Source: JBOGEB01 sp050743125
Lineage (GTDB): Bacteria > Actinomycetota > Nitriliruptoria > Euzebyales > Egibacteraceae
Assembly: GCA_050743125.1 (NCBI GenBank)
Contig: JBOGEB010000203.1
Location: forward strand, 1-7,361
Direction: 5' to 3'
Length of the DNA: 7,361 nucleotides
Shown here piece by piece: positions 1 through 6,028 of the stretch; within the stretch, counting starts at the first letter, position 1; each line of letters opens with the position of its first letter. Made by a program: the position numbers and the translations under genes. The notes beneath the pieces are model-generated. The model made no database searches and was not told the DNA's origin. It saw only the letters and a program-made list of their open reading frames with translations.

Positions 1-122
1 GCGCCGAGGAACAGCGGCGCCACCACGACCTGCCGGCCGGCGGCGGCGGCGGTCACCGACAGGTGATCGCCTTCGAAGCGCCACGCCCACGCCTCGGCGC
101 TGGGCGCGCCGAAGATCGCCAC
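1..122 (-). CDS. DUF3500 family protein, partial (runs off left edge)
   Basis: Reading leftwards from a GTG at 120-122, the frame is open to the window edge. It encodes about 40 residues that open with VAIFGAPSAEAW and continue WAWRFEGDHLSV, ending PLFLGA. The aromatic-W-R-F-E-G-x-H-L-S block followed by a P-x-FLGA strand is the signature I associate with DUF3500, a family of unknown biochemical function. The usual second residue of the G-H-H motif is Asp here. In normal DUF3500 proteins this block sits well inside the chain, but here it lies about ten residues after the only nearby start codon, and the DNA upstream is occupied by the Asp-box gene. The protein is therefore either a 5'-truncated remnant or an unusually short version. 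It starts 5 bases after the stop of the preceding gene and has no good ribosome binding site, so expression would depend on read-through of the operon. Family assignment is fairly firm; gene integrity is not. Confidence 0.6.
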   Translation of the reverse strand, partial: MAIFGAPSAEAWAWRFEGDHLSVTAAAAGRQVVVAPLFLG

Positions 123-127
123 TCGGT

Positions 128-1123
128 CTACTGCGTGCGCCTTGCGATGACGGGATCGACGAAGTGGAGCTTGGGGTCATGGCAGCGGCGTGGGAGTTCG
201 AGATCCAGCTGCTGCCAGCTCCAGCCCTGGTCGTGGCTGGAGAAGGCGCGGCCTGGTGACAAGACCAGCGCGGTCCCGTCGTCGAGCACGGTGATGGTGT
301 TGATGTGCCCGATCCCCCACTCGGGGATTCCGCGGGCACGCTGCCACCTTGCGCCCCGGTCTTCGGAGCGGAACAGGGCTGCGCGAGCGCTTCTCTTCGC
401 GTGGTCATGGGCTGAGACGAGCCACACGTCGCCGGTGCCGAAGACGGCGCAGGCGCGCAGGTACTGCAACGCCGCGCTATCCCAGCGCCGCTCGAACCGG
501 TCTCCGCCGTCCTCGCTGACGTAGACGCCCTGGGCGGTGGCCACGAGCACCGTGTGCGGCTCGAGCGGGTGGGGCTCGACGTCGTGGACGTCGGCCGCCA
601 GGCCGTCGCGCAACGGCACCCAGGAGCTGCCATCGTCGTCTGAGCGGACCATCCATCCCGCGTGCACGCAGGCGTAGATGTTGCCGTTTCCGGCTCGCGT
701 CAGAGAGTGCATGTCGGGTGTGCCTCCCCAGGGCGTGCGCCAGTCGCCCAGGACGCGCAGGCGGTCGACCTGCGCGCTCCAGCGGACGTCGTGCCCGCTC
801 AACCTGCCGATACCGCCGTCGGCGCTGGCGACGAGCAGCGCGTGGTCGCGGGTGTACAGCAGCGAATGGACACGCCGATCCGCAGTGGCGACGTGACGCC
901 AACGGCCTCGGGCCAACTCCCAGATCTCGCCGTCGTCGACCACCACGGCCGTCCTGGTGTGGGTTGCGGTGCCGGTGGCGACACGGCGGCCGGCGAAGGG
1001 GCGGCCCCTGACCGGTCGCCCACGCAGCGTCCACAGGCCGTCGGAGGTGCAGATCACTGCCTTCTCCTGGAACGGGTGCTCCTGGCCTGCCCCCAGCGGG
1101 GCGCGCGCCCGGCGGCTGCTCAT
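128..1123 (-). CDS. Asp-box (BNR/sialidase-like) beta-propeller protein
   Basis: A 331-residue protein starting at ATG 1121-1123, which overlaps the sulfotransferase stop by 4 bases (ATGA). Reading further upstream would add a proline/arginine-rich stretch that is only a shadow of the neighbour. A second ATG three codons upstream (1132) is possible. Four Asp-box motifs (S-x-D-x-G-x-x-W/F) are visible: SDDDGSSW at about 161-168, SEDGGDRF at 203-210, SEDRGARW at 253-260 and SHDQGWSW at 296-303. This spacing is typical of the loops in a sialidase/Vps10-type propeller. No signal peptide, membrane segment or obvious sialidase arginine triad is visible, so I expect a cytoplasmic binding or scaffolding propeller rather than a glycosidase. 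Trp is frequent, with Gly-Asp turns throughout. It lies downstream of the sulfotransferase in an operon with kinase-like and phosphatase genes. The fold is well supported; the ligand is unknown. Confidence 0.82.
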   Translation of the reverse strand: MSSRRARAPLGAGQEHPFQEKAVICTSDGLWTLRGRPVRGRPFAGRRVATGTATHTRTAVVVDDGEIWELARGRWRHVATADRRVHSLLYTRDHALLVASADGGIGRLSGHDVRWSAQVDRLRVLGDWRTPWGGTPDMHSLTRAGNGNIYACVHAGWMVRSDDDGSSWVPLRDGLAADVHDVEPHPLEPHTVLVATAQGVYVSEDGGDRFERRWDSAALQYLRACAVFGTGDVWLVSAHDHAKRSARAALFRSEDRGARWQRARGIPEWGIGHINTITVLDDGTALVLSPGRAFSSHDQGWSWQQLDLELPRRCHDPKLHFVDPVIARRTQ

Positions 1124-1713
1124 GGTCGCCATGTCGGCAGGTAGCCGTCTGTGCGGTGCTTCCAGGGGAACGGTCCGGTTGGCTGTGGGCGCTCGAGGAA
1201 GGGGCACAACAGGTCCCACCCGTCGCCGTCGCAGATGTTCATCACCAACAGGTCTGCGCACCGGTCTTTGAAGTGGTGGAGCGCCTCTCGGACGTGACGG
1301 TCGTAGACGTACGAGAAGCGTTCGCGGTTGAAGCGGTGGCAGCCGTACACGAGCAGGCGCCAGAACAGCGCTCGGTCCAGGCTGCCCTCGTGCTCCCAGA
1401 TCGCGTCAGCGATCGCGTAGTAGCGCTCGCACGAGCGCAGCCACGACTCCTTCTCGCGCACCGTGAGGATGAACTTGCTGGCGGGATACCTGCGGTCCAG
1501 GTGCGGGAACAGCACGGCGACGCAGGCGTCGGTTGCTGCGTCGTGCTCGCGCAGGATCGGCAGCTCGTACGTCGCTCGCAGCACTTCGCTGCGTACGAGC
1601 GGAAAGTGGATCGTGCGCAACCCCAGCTGGGACAGCGCCTGGCTCAGGCTCTTGGTGCCGGTCTTGCTCAGGCCGATCCCGAACACCTTGGCTCTCGTCC
1701 GGCCCTCAGCCAC
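1120..1713 (-). CDS. PAPS-dependent sulfotransferase family protein
   Basis: A 197-residue protein with a GTG start at 1711-1713 that overlaps the kinase-like gene's stop by 8 bases (GTGGCTGA). The N-terminus has the 5'-phosphosulfate-binding loop, GLSKTGTKSL at residues 14-23, directly after a hydrophobic beta strand. A strand-helix of the form KFILTVREKESWLRS at 80-94 matches the 3'-phosphate-binding segment of the family (R-x(3)-S-W-x(2)-S). This is the layout of short bacterial sulfotransferases of the Sulfotransfer_4 type, which move a sulfo group from PAPS to a hydroxyl or amine acceptor. At about 200 residues it is near the usual length. No membrane anchor is seen, so it should act in the cytosol. 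The acceptor cannot be read from the sequence. Overlaps at both ends imply translational coupling with the kinase-like and Asp-box genes. Confidence 0.85.
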   Translation of the reverse strand: MAEGRTRAKVFGIGLSKTGTKSLSQALSQLGLRTIHFPLVRSEVLRATYELPILREHDAATDACVAVLFPHLDRRYPASKFILTVREKESWLRSCERYYAIADAIWEHEGSLDRALFWRLLVYGCHRFNRERFSYVYDRHVREALHHFKDRCADLLVMNICDGDGWDLLCPFLERPQPTGPFPWKHRTDGYLPTWRP

Positions 1714-2638
1714 GTCGTTCGCCTCGCTCCGAGGGGCGGAGCTGGTCGCGTGCAGCGGCCAGGGCGGCCCCGAGTTCGGCGAGGCTGGCCCACCGGTCCG
1801 CGGGCTCTGGTCGCAGGCAGCGGGCGACGATCGCTTCGAACGGCCCGAACGGTGGTGCTCCGGCGTCCGCCAGCGTCTTGAGGTTGCCCGCCGCGATCGC
1901 GGCCAGCCGCTGCTGCTTGGTCTGAGCCCGTCCGTAGTCCGTCGGCGGCGCGCCGGCGTAGAGCATGAACAGGACCGCGCCGAACGAGTAGATCTCTGAG
2001 GTCAGCTCCAGGGGGATCGTCCGCGACTCGTGCAGCATCTCACGGGCGGTCTCGGGCGAGACGTAGTGGACCAGCGCCCCGCCGTAGGCCGGGCTGGGAT
2101 CGTCGATACGCACCGCAAGCTCGTAGTCGACCAGGTGCACCCGGTCGTGCTGGTCGACCAGGAAGTGGCGGGGCTGCTGGTCGCCGTGCAGCCAGCCGCA
2201 GCGGCGCAGGTCCTCCAGCCGGGCGCAGGCGGCGATGCACAGGTCGAGGAACCGTTGCCGCGCCCGCGTGGGGGGTGCCCCGCCAAGCAGTTGCCGGCTT
2301 CTGGCGCGGGCATCATCGCCCGTGATCCAGCGGGTCAACAGCCAGACCAACGACGCGCCGTGCCCGTGCGCCACGTACAGGCGGACCCCGCATGGCTTCA
2401 GCGCCTGCAGCACCCGGGCCTCGTGCAACAGCGAGCCGGCCCGGCGCTCATCCCGCCCATCGTCACCTTCGCCATGGACCGGTGGCTCGCACGCCACCGC
2501 CTTGAGCATGTACGCACCGCCCCGGCCGCGCACCTTCACGGCCAGGCCCACGCGCGCGGTCAGCTCCCGCTCCGGCTCCAGCCCGAGCGCCAGGATCGGG
2601 GTAAGGAGTCCGAGCCGCGGCCAGACCTTGGCCAGCAT
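1706..2638 (-). CDS. Divergent protein kinase-like protein
   Basis: A 310-residue protein from ATG 2636-2638. The open frame extends further upstream, but that part lies inside the HAD gene. A TTG at 2654-2656, preceded by GAGG 7 bases away and overlapping the HAD stop, is an alternative start. Kinase landmarks appear in order: a probable beta-3 lysine (YMLKAV, K46), an alpha-C glutamate (LLHEARVL, E73), a catalytic loop HGDQQPRHFLV (D153), a DFG-equivalent DYE at 171-173, an APE-equivalent YVSPE at 192-196, and SEIYSFGAVLF at 214-224 as the alpha-F segment. The metal-binding Asn expected five residues after the catalytic Asp is His158. The HRD Arg is Gly, as in small-molecule or eukaryotic-like kinases of the HGD type. 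It has no membrane anchor or extracellular sensor domain. Activity is plausible because Lys and both Asp residues are present, but it could be a pseudokinase. It sits between the phosphatase and the sulfotransferase. Confidence 0.8.
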   Translation of the reverse strand: MLAKVWPRLGLLTPILALGLEPERELTARVGLAVKVRGRGGAYMLKAVACEPPVHGEGDDGRDERRAGSLLHEARVLQALKPCGVRLYVAHGHGASLVWLLTRWITGDDARARSRQLLGGAPPTRARQRFLDLCIAACARLEDLRRCGWLHGDQQPRHFLVDQHDRVHLVDYELAVRIDDPSPAYGGALVHYVSPETAREMLHESRTIPLELTSEIYSFGAVLFMLYAGAPPTDYGRAQTKQQRLAAIAAGNLKTLADAGAPPFGPFEAIVARCLRPEPADRWASLAELGAALAAARDQLRPSERGERRG

Positions 2639-2648
2639 GTCCGCACGC

Positions 2649-3395
2649 TCAGACAACGCTGCGCCTCGGCCGGTCGGGCTGGTTGATGGCACGCAGGAAG
2701 CCAACCAGGTCGTGACAGGACCCGTCGATGAAGCTTGGGGCGGGGACAGGATGGCCGCGGTGCAACTGGAAGAACCAGGGCGGCTGCGCCAGGCCGTTGG
2801 AGACCAGGACCGTGGCAAGACCGCAGGCATGCGCCCGCTCGAGGTTCAACGCCGAATCGTCGAACATGAGTAGCTGGCGTGCAGGCATGCGGAGCGCGCC
2901 AGCGACGCCGCGGAACGGCGCGGCGTGTGGTTTACGGAGATAGCCGAAGGACTCCGCACCGTAAACCTCGCCCACGACCTGCGAGAGGCCGAGTTGTCGC
3001 AGCACGCGCCCGCCGTAGGAGACGCTGGAGTTCGTCAGCACGCAGACGCGCACCCGCATTGCGAGGCGCTCGACCTCGACGGCCAGGTCGGCGTACGGTT
3101 GGATGGCGCGCGTGTCGAACTCTGCGTAGACCTCGTGCAGGAACTGGGTCCCGTCAACGCCGTGGTGGCGCTCCAGGCCGATCACGCTGGATCGGTAGCG
3201 GACCCTGTAGCCGCGTAGCAGCGTCCGCGCCTGGGCAGGCTCGAGATGCAGCAGTCGGGCGGCCACCGAGAGCGTCTGCCGCTTGATCTCGTCGTGGATC
3301 TGCGGGCGGGACGGGTACAGCGTCCCGTCCAGGTCGAACACAACCGCTTTCACCGCGCCGTCCAGCAGCAGGTGCGTGACCCGGGCTGTGCCCAT
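2649..3395 (-). CDS. HAD-superfamily hydrolase, Sdt1/pyrimidine 5'-nucleotidase-like
   Basis: A 248-residue protein. I chose ATG 3393-3395, which shares one base with the upstream stop (TGATG) and has GAGGG 8-12 bases upstream; the adjacent GTG at 3398 is equally possible. All four HAD motifs are present: motif I FDLDGTLYP with nucleophile D21 and acid D23, motif II LTNSS at 120-124, motif III Lys155 in LRKP, and motif IV FDDSALN at 178-184. A helical cap (about 30-110) lies between motifs I and II. The DLDGTLYP start, the Y-x(3)-Y-x(4)-GL helix pair of the cap and the FDDSxxN-x-x-xA ending resemble the Sdt1 branch, whose members dephosphorylate small phosphorylated metabolites such as pyrimidine nucleotides. 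The true substrate is not deducible. Its place directly before a kinase-like gene suggests opposing or sequential phosphate chemistry. Confidence 0.87.
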   Translation of the reverse strand: MGTARVTHLLLDGAVKAVVFDLDGTLYPSRPQIHDEIKRQTLSVAARLLHLEPAQARTLLRGYRVRYRSSVIGLERHHGVDGTQFLHEVYAEFDTRAIQPYADLAVEVERLAMRVRVCVLTNSSVSYGGRVLRQLGLSQVVGEVYGAESFGYLRKPHAAPFRGVAGALRMPARQLLMFDDSALNLERAHACGLATVLVSNGLAQPPWFFQLHRGHPVPAPSFIDGSCHDLVGFLRAINQPDRPRRSVV

Positions 3396-4093
3396 CACGC
3401 CTGCCCTCTACGGTTCGGCACGAGCCTTTCGGCCCGCTCCCGAACGGTGTCGTAGTACCCGGATTCCCGCAGCAACTCCACGCTGAAGTCAGTGGGATCC
3501 ACCCTCGTGAAGCTGGCGTGCACGTTCTGGCCGTGGTCACTGGCGGCGAGGAGCTCGCTCTCCAAGCTCGCCGCCTTGGTGAAGAACCGGGGATCCTTCG
3601 CCTTGACGGCCGAGCGGATCGACAGGAAGTTGCAGGGCGGTGGCGGGATAGGCAGCCCGCTCCGAGCCTCGCTGGCCTCACCGGCCCAGAACTTCCCGAA
3701 CATCACCCCCGCTCCGGTGTACAGGAACTTGAGTGCCCAATGAGGCCAGGCCAAAAGCCTCCGCCCGTCCCACGACGCTGAGCCGGCAGCCGGCACGAAG
3801 ACCAGGTTGTCGCACAGCAGGACCCGCTCACGTGCTCCCAGGCGGTGCCGCGCGCGGCGGAACGCCTCGGTGTGGATCACACCGAGGGAGAAGATCTCCG
3901 CCTCGAGCCAGGTCTGGTCCATGTCGGGCAGCACGTGCTCGTGGCCGTACAAGAGACCGCCCTGCTCGGCTGCGGCCAGGTAAGGACAGAACTTGACCGC
4001 GACCGCCGAGCTGTACCACCCGAACGCCGTCCCATCGTCGAAGGACACCACGTTCTGGGTGCTCGCACGCGCGGCCAGGTCGATGCCAGTCAT
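3395..4093 (-). CDS. Uncharacterised 232-aa protein
   Basis: I do not recognise this protein with confidence. It starts at ATG 4091-4093, 21 bases after the previous stop, and ends by overlapping the HAD start. Visible features are VKFCPYL at about 33-39, a histidine- and acid-rich segment (GHEHVLPDMDQTWLEAE, 50-66), a Trp/aromatic-rich central stretch (AWPHWALKFLYTGAGVMFGKFW, about 115-136, neutral but not a convincing membrane helix), a proline run before CNFLSIRSAVKAKDPRFF at 154-171, and an acidic C-terminal part. The FCPY and NFLSIR...DPRFF blocks faintly recall actinomycete DUF6875 proteins, but this is memory of a pattern and should be treated as a guess. No signal peptide is seen. Codon use matches its neighbours and the gene is tightly embedded in the operon, so it is very likely expressed with the HAD and kinase-like genes. 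Confidence 0.75.
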   Translation of the reverse strand: MTGIDLAARASTQNVVSFDDGTAFGWYSSAVAVKFCPYLAAAEQGGLLYGHEHVLPDMDQTWLEAEIFSLGVIHTEAFRRARHRLGARERVLLCDNLVFVPAAGSASWDGRRLLAWPHWALKFLYTGAGVMFGKFWAGEASEARSGLPIPPPPCNFLSIRSAVKAKDPRFFTKAASLESELLAASDHGQNVHASFTRVDPTDFSVELLRESGYYDTVRERAERLVPNRRGQA

Positions 4094-4114
4094 AGCGAAG
4101 CCGGTCGAAGCCCG

Positions 4115-4474
4115 CTACTCGGGCGAGCAGTCCCAGGACGCCTTGAACCGGCCGGTGTCGAGGTACCGCTCGTAGGCGGCCCGGTCAAGGACACCTGACT
4201 GATCGGTGAACCAGATCGGGTCCAGCATCCCGAAGCGGCTCTCGTACTCGCGGGTCCAGGCGACCGAACCCTCGCCCTCATTGGGGCGGTGAGCGATCAC
4301 GCGCCCGCAGGCGGCCATGCTGAACCGCTCGTAAGCGTCGCGCTCGGTGAGCAGCGCGTGCCAGACGTCGTCGATGGCCTTCGAAGGCATCGTCAGATCA
4401 GTTACGCCAGCTGCTGCCAGCCTGAACAGCTTCTCCAGCTCCTCCTGGGCGCGGTCCTTCAACAGTTGAGCCAT
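4115..4474 (-). CDS. Short glycine-rich domain-containing protein (GRDP)-like protein
   Basis: The first gene of the operon encodes 119 residues from ATG 4472-4474. That start has an AGGAG five bases upstream; longer readings would run into the leader and promoter region, so I reject them. A helical N-terminus (MAQLLKDRAQEELEKLF) is followed by PSKAIDDVWHALL at 30-42 and CGRVIAHRP at 56-64. The pattern P-S-x-x-(I/V)-D-x-x-W-H-x-x-(L/I) followed by G-x-x-I-x-H-x-P is the hallmark of GRDP-like proteins (glycine-rich domain-containing proteins in plants, with small bacterial relatives). The conserved Trp-His and later His could bind a metal or ligand, but no reaction is established to my knowledge. 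The C-terminus ends SWDCSPE. It is the stand-alone core domain without the glycine-rich tail that names the plant family. As leader gene of the operon it may be an accessory or binding protein for the enzymes that follow. Confidence 0.75.
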   Translation of the reverse strand: MAQLLKDRAQEELEKLFRLAAAGVTDLTMPSKAIDDVWHALLTERDAYERFSMAACGRVIAHRPNEGEGSVAWTREYESRFGMLDPIWFTDQSGVLDRAAYERYLDTGRFKASWDCSPE

Positions 4475-4479
4475 CTTCG

Positions 4480-4484
4480 CTCCT
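4480..4484 (-). promoter_or_regulatory. Ribosome binding site of the GRDP-like gene
   Basis: AGGAG on the minus strand, separated by CGAAG (5 bases) from ATG 4472-4474. It is the strongest ribosome binding site of this operon and decides the start of the first gene. Confidence 0.8.
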
Positions 4485-4566
4485 GGCATCCTGCGGGGGT
4501 TGGCGACACAACGCGAGGGGGGCTTGAGCTCCATCCAGCCGAAGCGAGTGGGCCATGCCTTTTTTG

Positions 4567-4596
4567 AGTATGAATTGCGTACTGCCCCGTTGTCAA
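4567..4596 (-). promoter_or_regulatory. Sigma-70-type promoter of the enzyme operon
   Basis: On the minus strand a perfect -35 hexamer TTGACA (4591-4596) is followed by an 18-base spacer and CATACT (4567-4572, four of six matches to the consensus -10). The surrounding 60 bases are conspicuously AT-rich in an otherwise high-GC window. The predicted start is near 4560, giving a leader of about 85 bases before the GRDP-like gene. The same ATACTCA core occurs in the promoter proposed for the regulator operon at 6315-6320. No other promoter-like sequence was seen between 4474 and the left edge, and the genes there overlap or nearly touch, so all seven are probably transcribed from here. Confidence 0.6.
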
Positions 4597-4608
4597 GCAA
4601 AAATCGTG

Positions 4609-4623
4609 CGTACGTACGGCGTT
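4609..4623 (-). promoter_or_regulatory. Candidate operator, copy 1 (TACGTACGGCGTT)
   Basis: The plus-strand 13-mer TACGTACGGCGTT at 4611-4623 differs in two positions from TACGTACGCGGTT at 6284-6296. Here it includes a perfect 10-bp palindrome, CGTACGTACG (4609-4618). It lies about 13 bases upstream of the -35 box, centred near -57 of the predicted start, a typical activator position. It just touches the XRE gene's stop codon. Binding by the neighbouring XRE regulator is inference. Confidence 0.45.
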
Positions 4624-5501
4624 TACATGAACTGCGAGGCGAGCGTCGTAAGGAACGCGCGGGCCTGGTCGTCGCCTATGGCGTCGGCGGCCAGCCGGTT
4701 CCACACATCCAGGTAGGTCGCGACCTCGTCGGGGTCGCGCACACGCAGTGCCCTGGTGGTCGTGTAGATGGCGACCTCGACGTCGTCGTCGACCCCAGGA
4801 TCGCCGAGGATGGTGAAGTCGTGGGGCACGCAGACGCTTGCGTCGGCGTCCCAGGGGAGCACGGCGACGTGAACTCGCGGCAGTGTCGAAAGGGTCGCGA
4901 TGTGGTGCAGCTGGGCGGCCAGCATCACGGCGGCGTCGGCACCTGGCCGCCAGCGCAATGCCGCCTCGGGGATCAAGAAGTCGTAGCGGCCTTTACCCGT
5001 GTACAGCGCCTGCTGCCGATCCATCCAGGCGGCGACGGCGGCAGCGAGATCGCCGAACATCCCGCCATGCAACGGCGCCTGCATCGCAATCAGCCGGCGG
5101 GCGTACTCGGCGGTCTGCAGCAGCCCAGGGACATTGAGGGCGTAGCTGCGGACAACGCTGACGCTCTGCTCGGAGAGGGCTAGCCGCGCCTGTTTCGCCG
5201 TGAACCCTCCGGCGAGGTCGTCGGCGTGGCTGGAGGCTTCGGTGAGCGCCGCAGCGAGCCGGTCGGCGATTTGCTCGCGGGCGGCGTCGGCGGCGTCGGC
5301 GGCGTCGGCCCACGCGTCCGTCTCGTCGCGGCTGGGGATCTGCTTGCCTAACTCGATCCTCGAGACCTTCGACTGGTTCATGCCGATACGGGCACCGAAG
5401 TCGCCTTGACGGAGACCGGTGGCCTCCCGCAGCCGGCGGAGCAGCGCGGCCAGCCGGCCGCGCTGCTCCGTCAGTGCTGTGTCTGATTCCTCCCGGCTCA
5501 A
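4623..5501 (-). CDS. XRE-family regulator with DUF5753 C-terminal domain
   Basis: A 292-residue DNA-binding protein of the actinomycete HTH_31/DUF5753 type (WhiJ-like relatives). The start is TTG 5499-5501, overlapping the DUF6879 stop by 4 bases (TTGA); no ATG, GTG or TTG giving a full helix-turn-helix lies downstream. The HTH occupies about 20-58: LRRLREATGLRQGDFGARIG followed by NQSKVSRIELGK, the recognition helix being around NQSKVSRIE. A linker with an Asp-Ala-Ala triplicate (about 66-74) comes next. The DUF5753 domain starts near residue 100 and carries the family hallmark VPGLLQTAEYARRLI at 124-138. Such regulators are commonly encoded next to a small partner protein that modulates them; here that role may fall to the DUF6879 or the 81-aa protein. 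It is last in its operon, 149 bases upstream of the enzyme operon, and is the obvious candidate to control it through the TACGTACG sites. Confidence 0.93.
   Translation of the reverse strand: MSREESDTALTEQRGRLAALLRRLREATGLRQGDFGARIGMNQSKVSRIELGKQIPSRDETDAWADAADAADAAREQIADRLAAALTEASSHADDLAGGFTAKQARLALSEQSVSVVRSYALNVPGLLQTAEYARRLIAMQAPLHGGMFGDLAAAVAAWMDRQQALYTGKGRYDFLIPEAALRWRPGADAAVMLAAQLHHIATLSTLPRVHVAVLPWDADASVCVPHDFTILGDPGVDDDVEVAIYTTTRALRVRDPDEVATYLDVWNRLAADAIGDDQARAFLTTLASQFM
5281..5307. repeat. Tandem 9-bp repeat, three copies
   Basis: Three perfect head-to-tail copies of GCGGCGTCG on the plus strand, inside the XRE gene. On the coding strand they give an in-frame Asp-Ala-Ala repeat in the linker between the helix-turn-helix and the DUF5753 domain. 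Copy-number changes would alter linker length by three residues without a frameshift. Confidence 0.85.
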
Positions 5502-6028
5502 GCGGACAGCCGCTTGTGATGCTCGGCCGCCCAGACCGCCAGGGGCATTGCGCGGGCGAGCGCGAGGTCGCGGCGAGCGACGAACCTTCCGGATGGCTCG
5601 TCGGGGTCAGCGGGCGGCAGGGGTCGGTCCTGCTCGTCGTAACGCATGATCGCGACGAGTTGCTCGTCGAGCAGCCAGAAGTCGTCATGAAGATTCGCCA
5701 ACTGGGGATCGACGTCGCGGTCGACGACGAGAATCTCTTCACCTGCGGCGATGTTGTCGGCGAATCCGCCGCACAGCTCGTAGCGCTTGTACTCAGTCAG
5801 CGGCCAGTCGACGACCAGCACCCGATACACCCGCCTTCCGGCGGCGACGTGGGCGGCGACGCGCGCGAGAAACTGGTTGTTCTCCGGAGTGCGTCGAGGC
5901 AACGGCCGGCGGGCCTTCCATGCATCCCATCCAGGGTCCGTGACCCCGGCGTGCGATTGGCGAGCCTCGAGCCGGAACGCCTCCCGGTGGATGGCATCGA
6001 ACGCGGCCGACAACTCCTCGTACGTCAT
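5498..6028 (-). CDS. DUF6879 family protein
   Basis: A 176-residue protein from ATG 6026-6028, overlapping the preceding gene's stop by 4 bases (ATGA), and overlapping the next gene's TTG start in the same way. Recognisable blocks are the N-terminal F-x-A-x-R-L-E-type helix (HREAFRLEARQSH, about 14-26), RVYRVLVVDWPLTEYKRYEL at 66-85, an N-x-x-A-G-E turn at 92-97, and DDFWLLDEQLVAIMRYDE at 115-132. These match the actinomycete DUF6879 family, which is habitually encoded beside XRE/DUF5753 regulators. The biochemical role is not established to my knowledge. The conserved D-F-W-L-x-D and (V/I)-x-x-M-x-Y-D motifs suggest a compact alpha/beta fold. The protein is soluble, with no signal or membrane segment. 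Perfect coupling to the regulator suggests that it acts with it as a partner or signal input. Confidence 0.88.
   Translation of the reverse strand: MTYEELSAAFDAIHREAFRLEARQSHAGVTDPGWDAWKARRPLPRRTPENNQFLARVAAHVAAGRRVYRVLVVDWPLTEYKRYELCGGFADNIAAGEEILVVDRDVDPQLANLHDDFWLLDEQLVAIMRYDEQDRPLPPADPDEPSGRFVARRDLALARAMPLAVWAAEHHKRLSA

Noticed and set aside
1156..1881. Long plus-strand open frame (241 codons) opposite the sulfotransferase and kinase-like genes
   Set aside because: It is antisense to two genes with clear motifs; its product shows no recognisable motif and is the usual by-product of high-GC codon bias.
2639..2830. N-terminal extension of the kinase-like gene
   Set aside because: It lies inside the HAD gene in another frame and encodes Ser/Pro/Arg-rich sequence without kinase features.
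2235..2873. Plus-strand open frame of 212 codons
   Set aside because: Antisense to the kinase-like and HAD genes, with low-complexity Arg/Ser/Ala content.
4552..4566. GGCCATGCC followed by a T-run as a plus-strand terminator
   Set aside because: The stem is only three base pairs and no plus-strand gene ends here; the AT-richness is better explained by the minus-strand promoter.
4475..4600. N-terminal extension of the GRDP-like gene
   Set aside because: It would read through the promoter and leader; the ATG at 4474 has a proper AGGAG five bases upstream.
4500..5183. Plus-strand open frame of 227 codons
   Set aside because: Antisense to the XRE regulator and running through the promoter region; no family resemblance.
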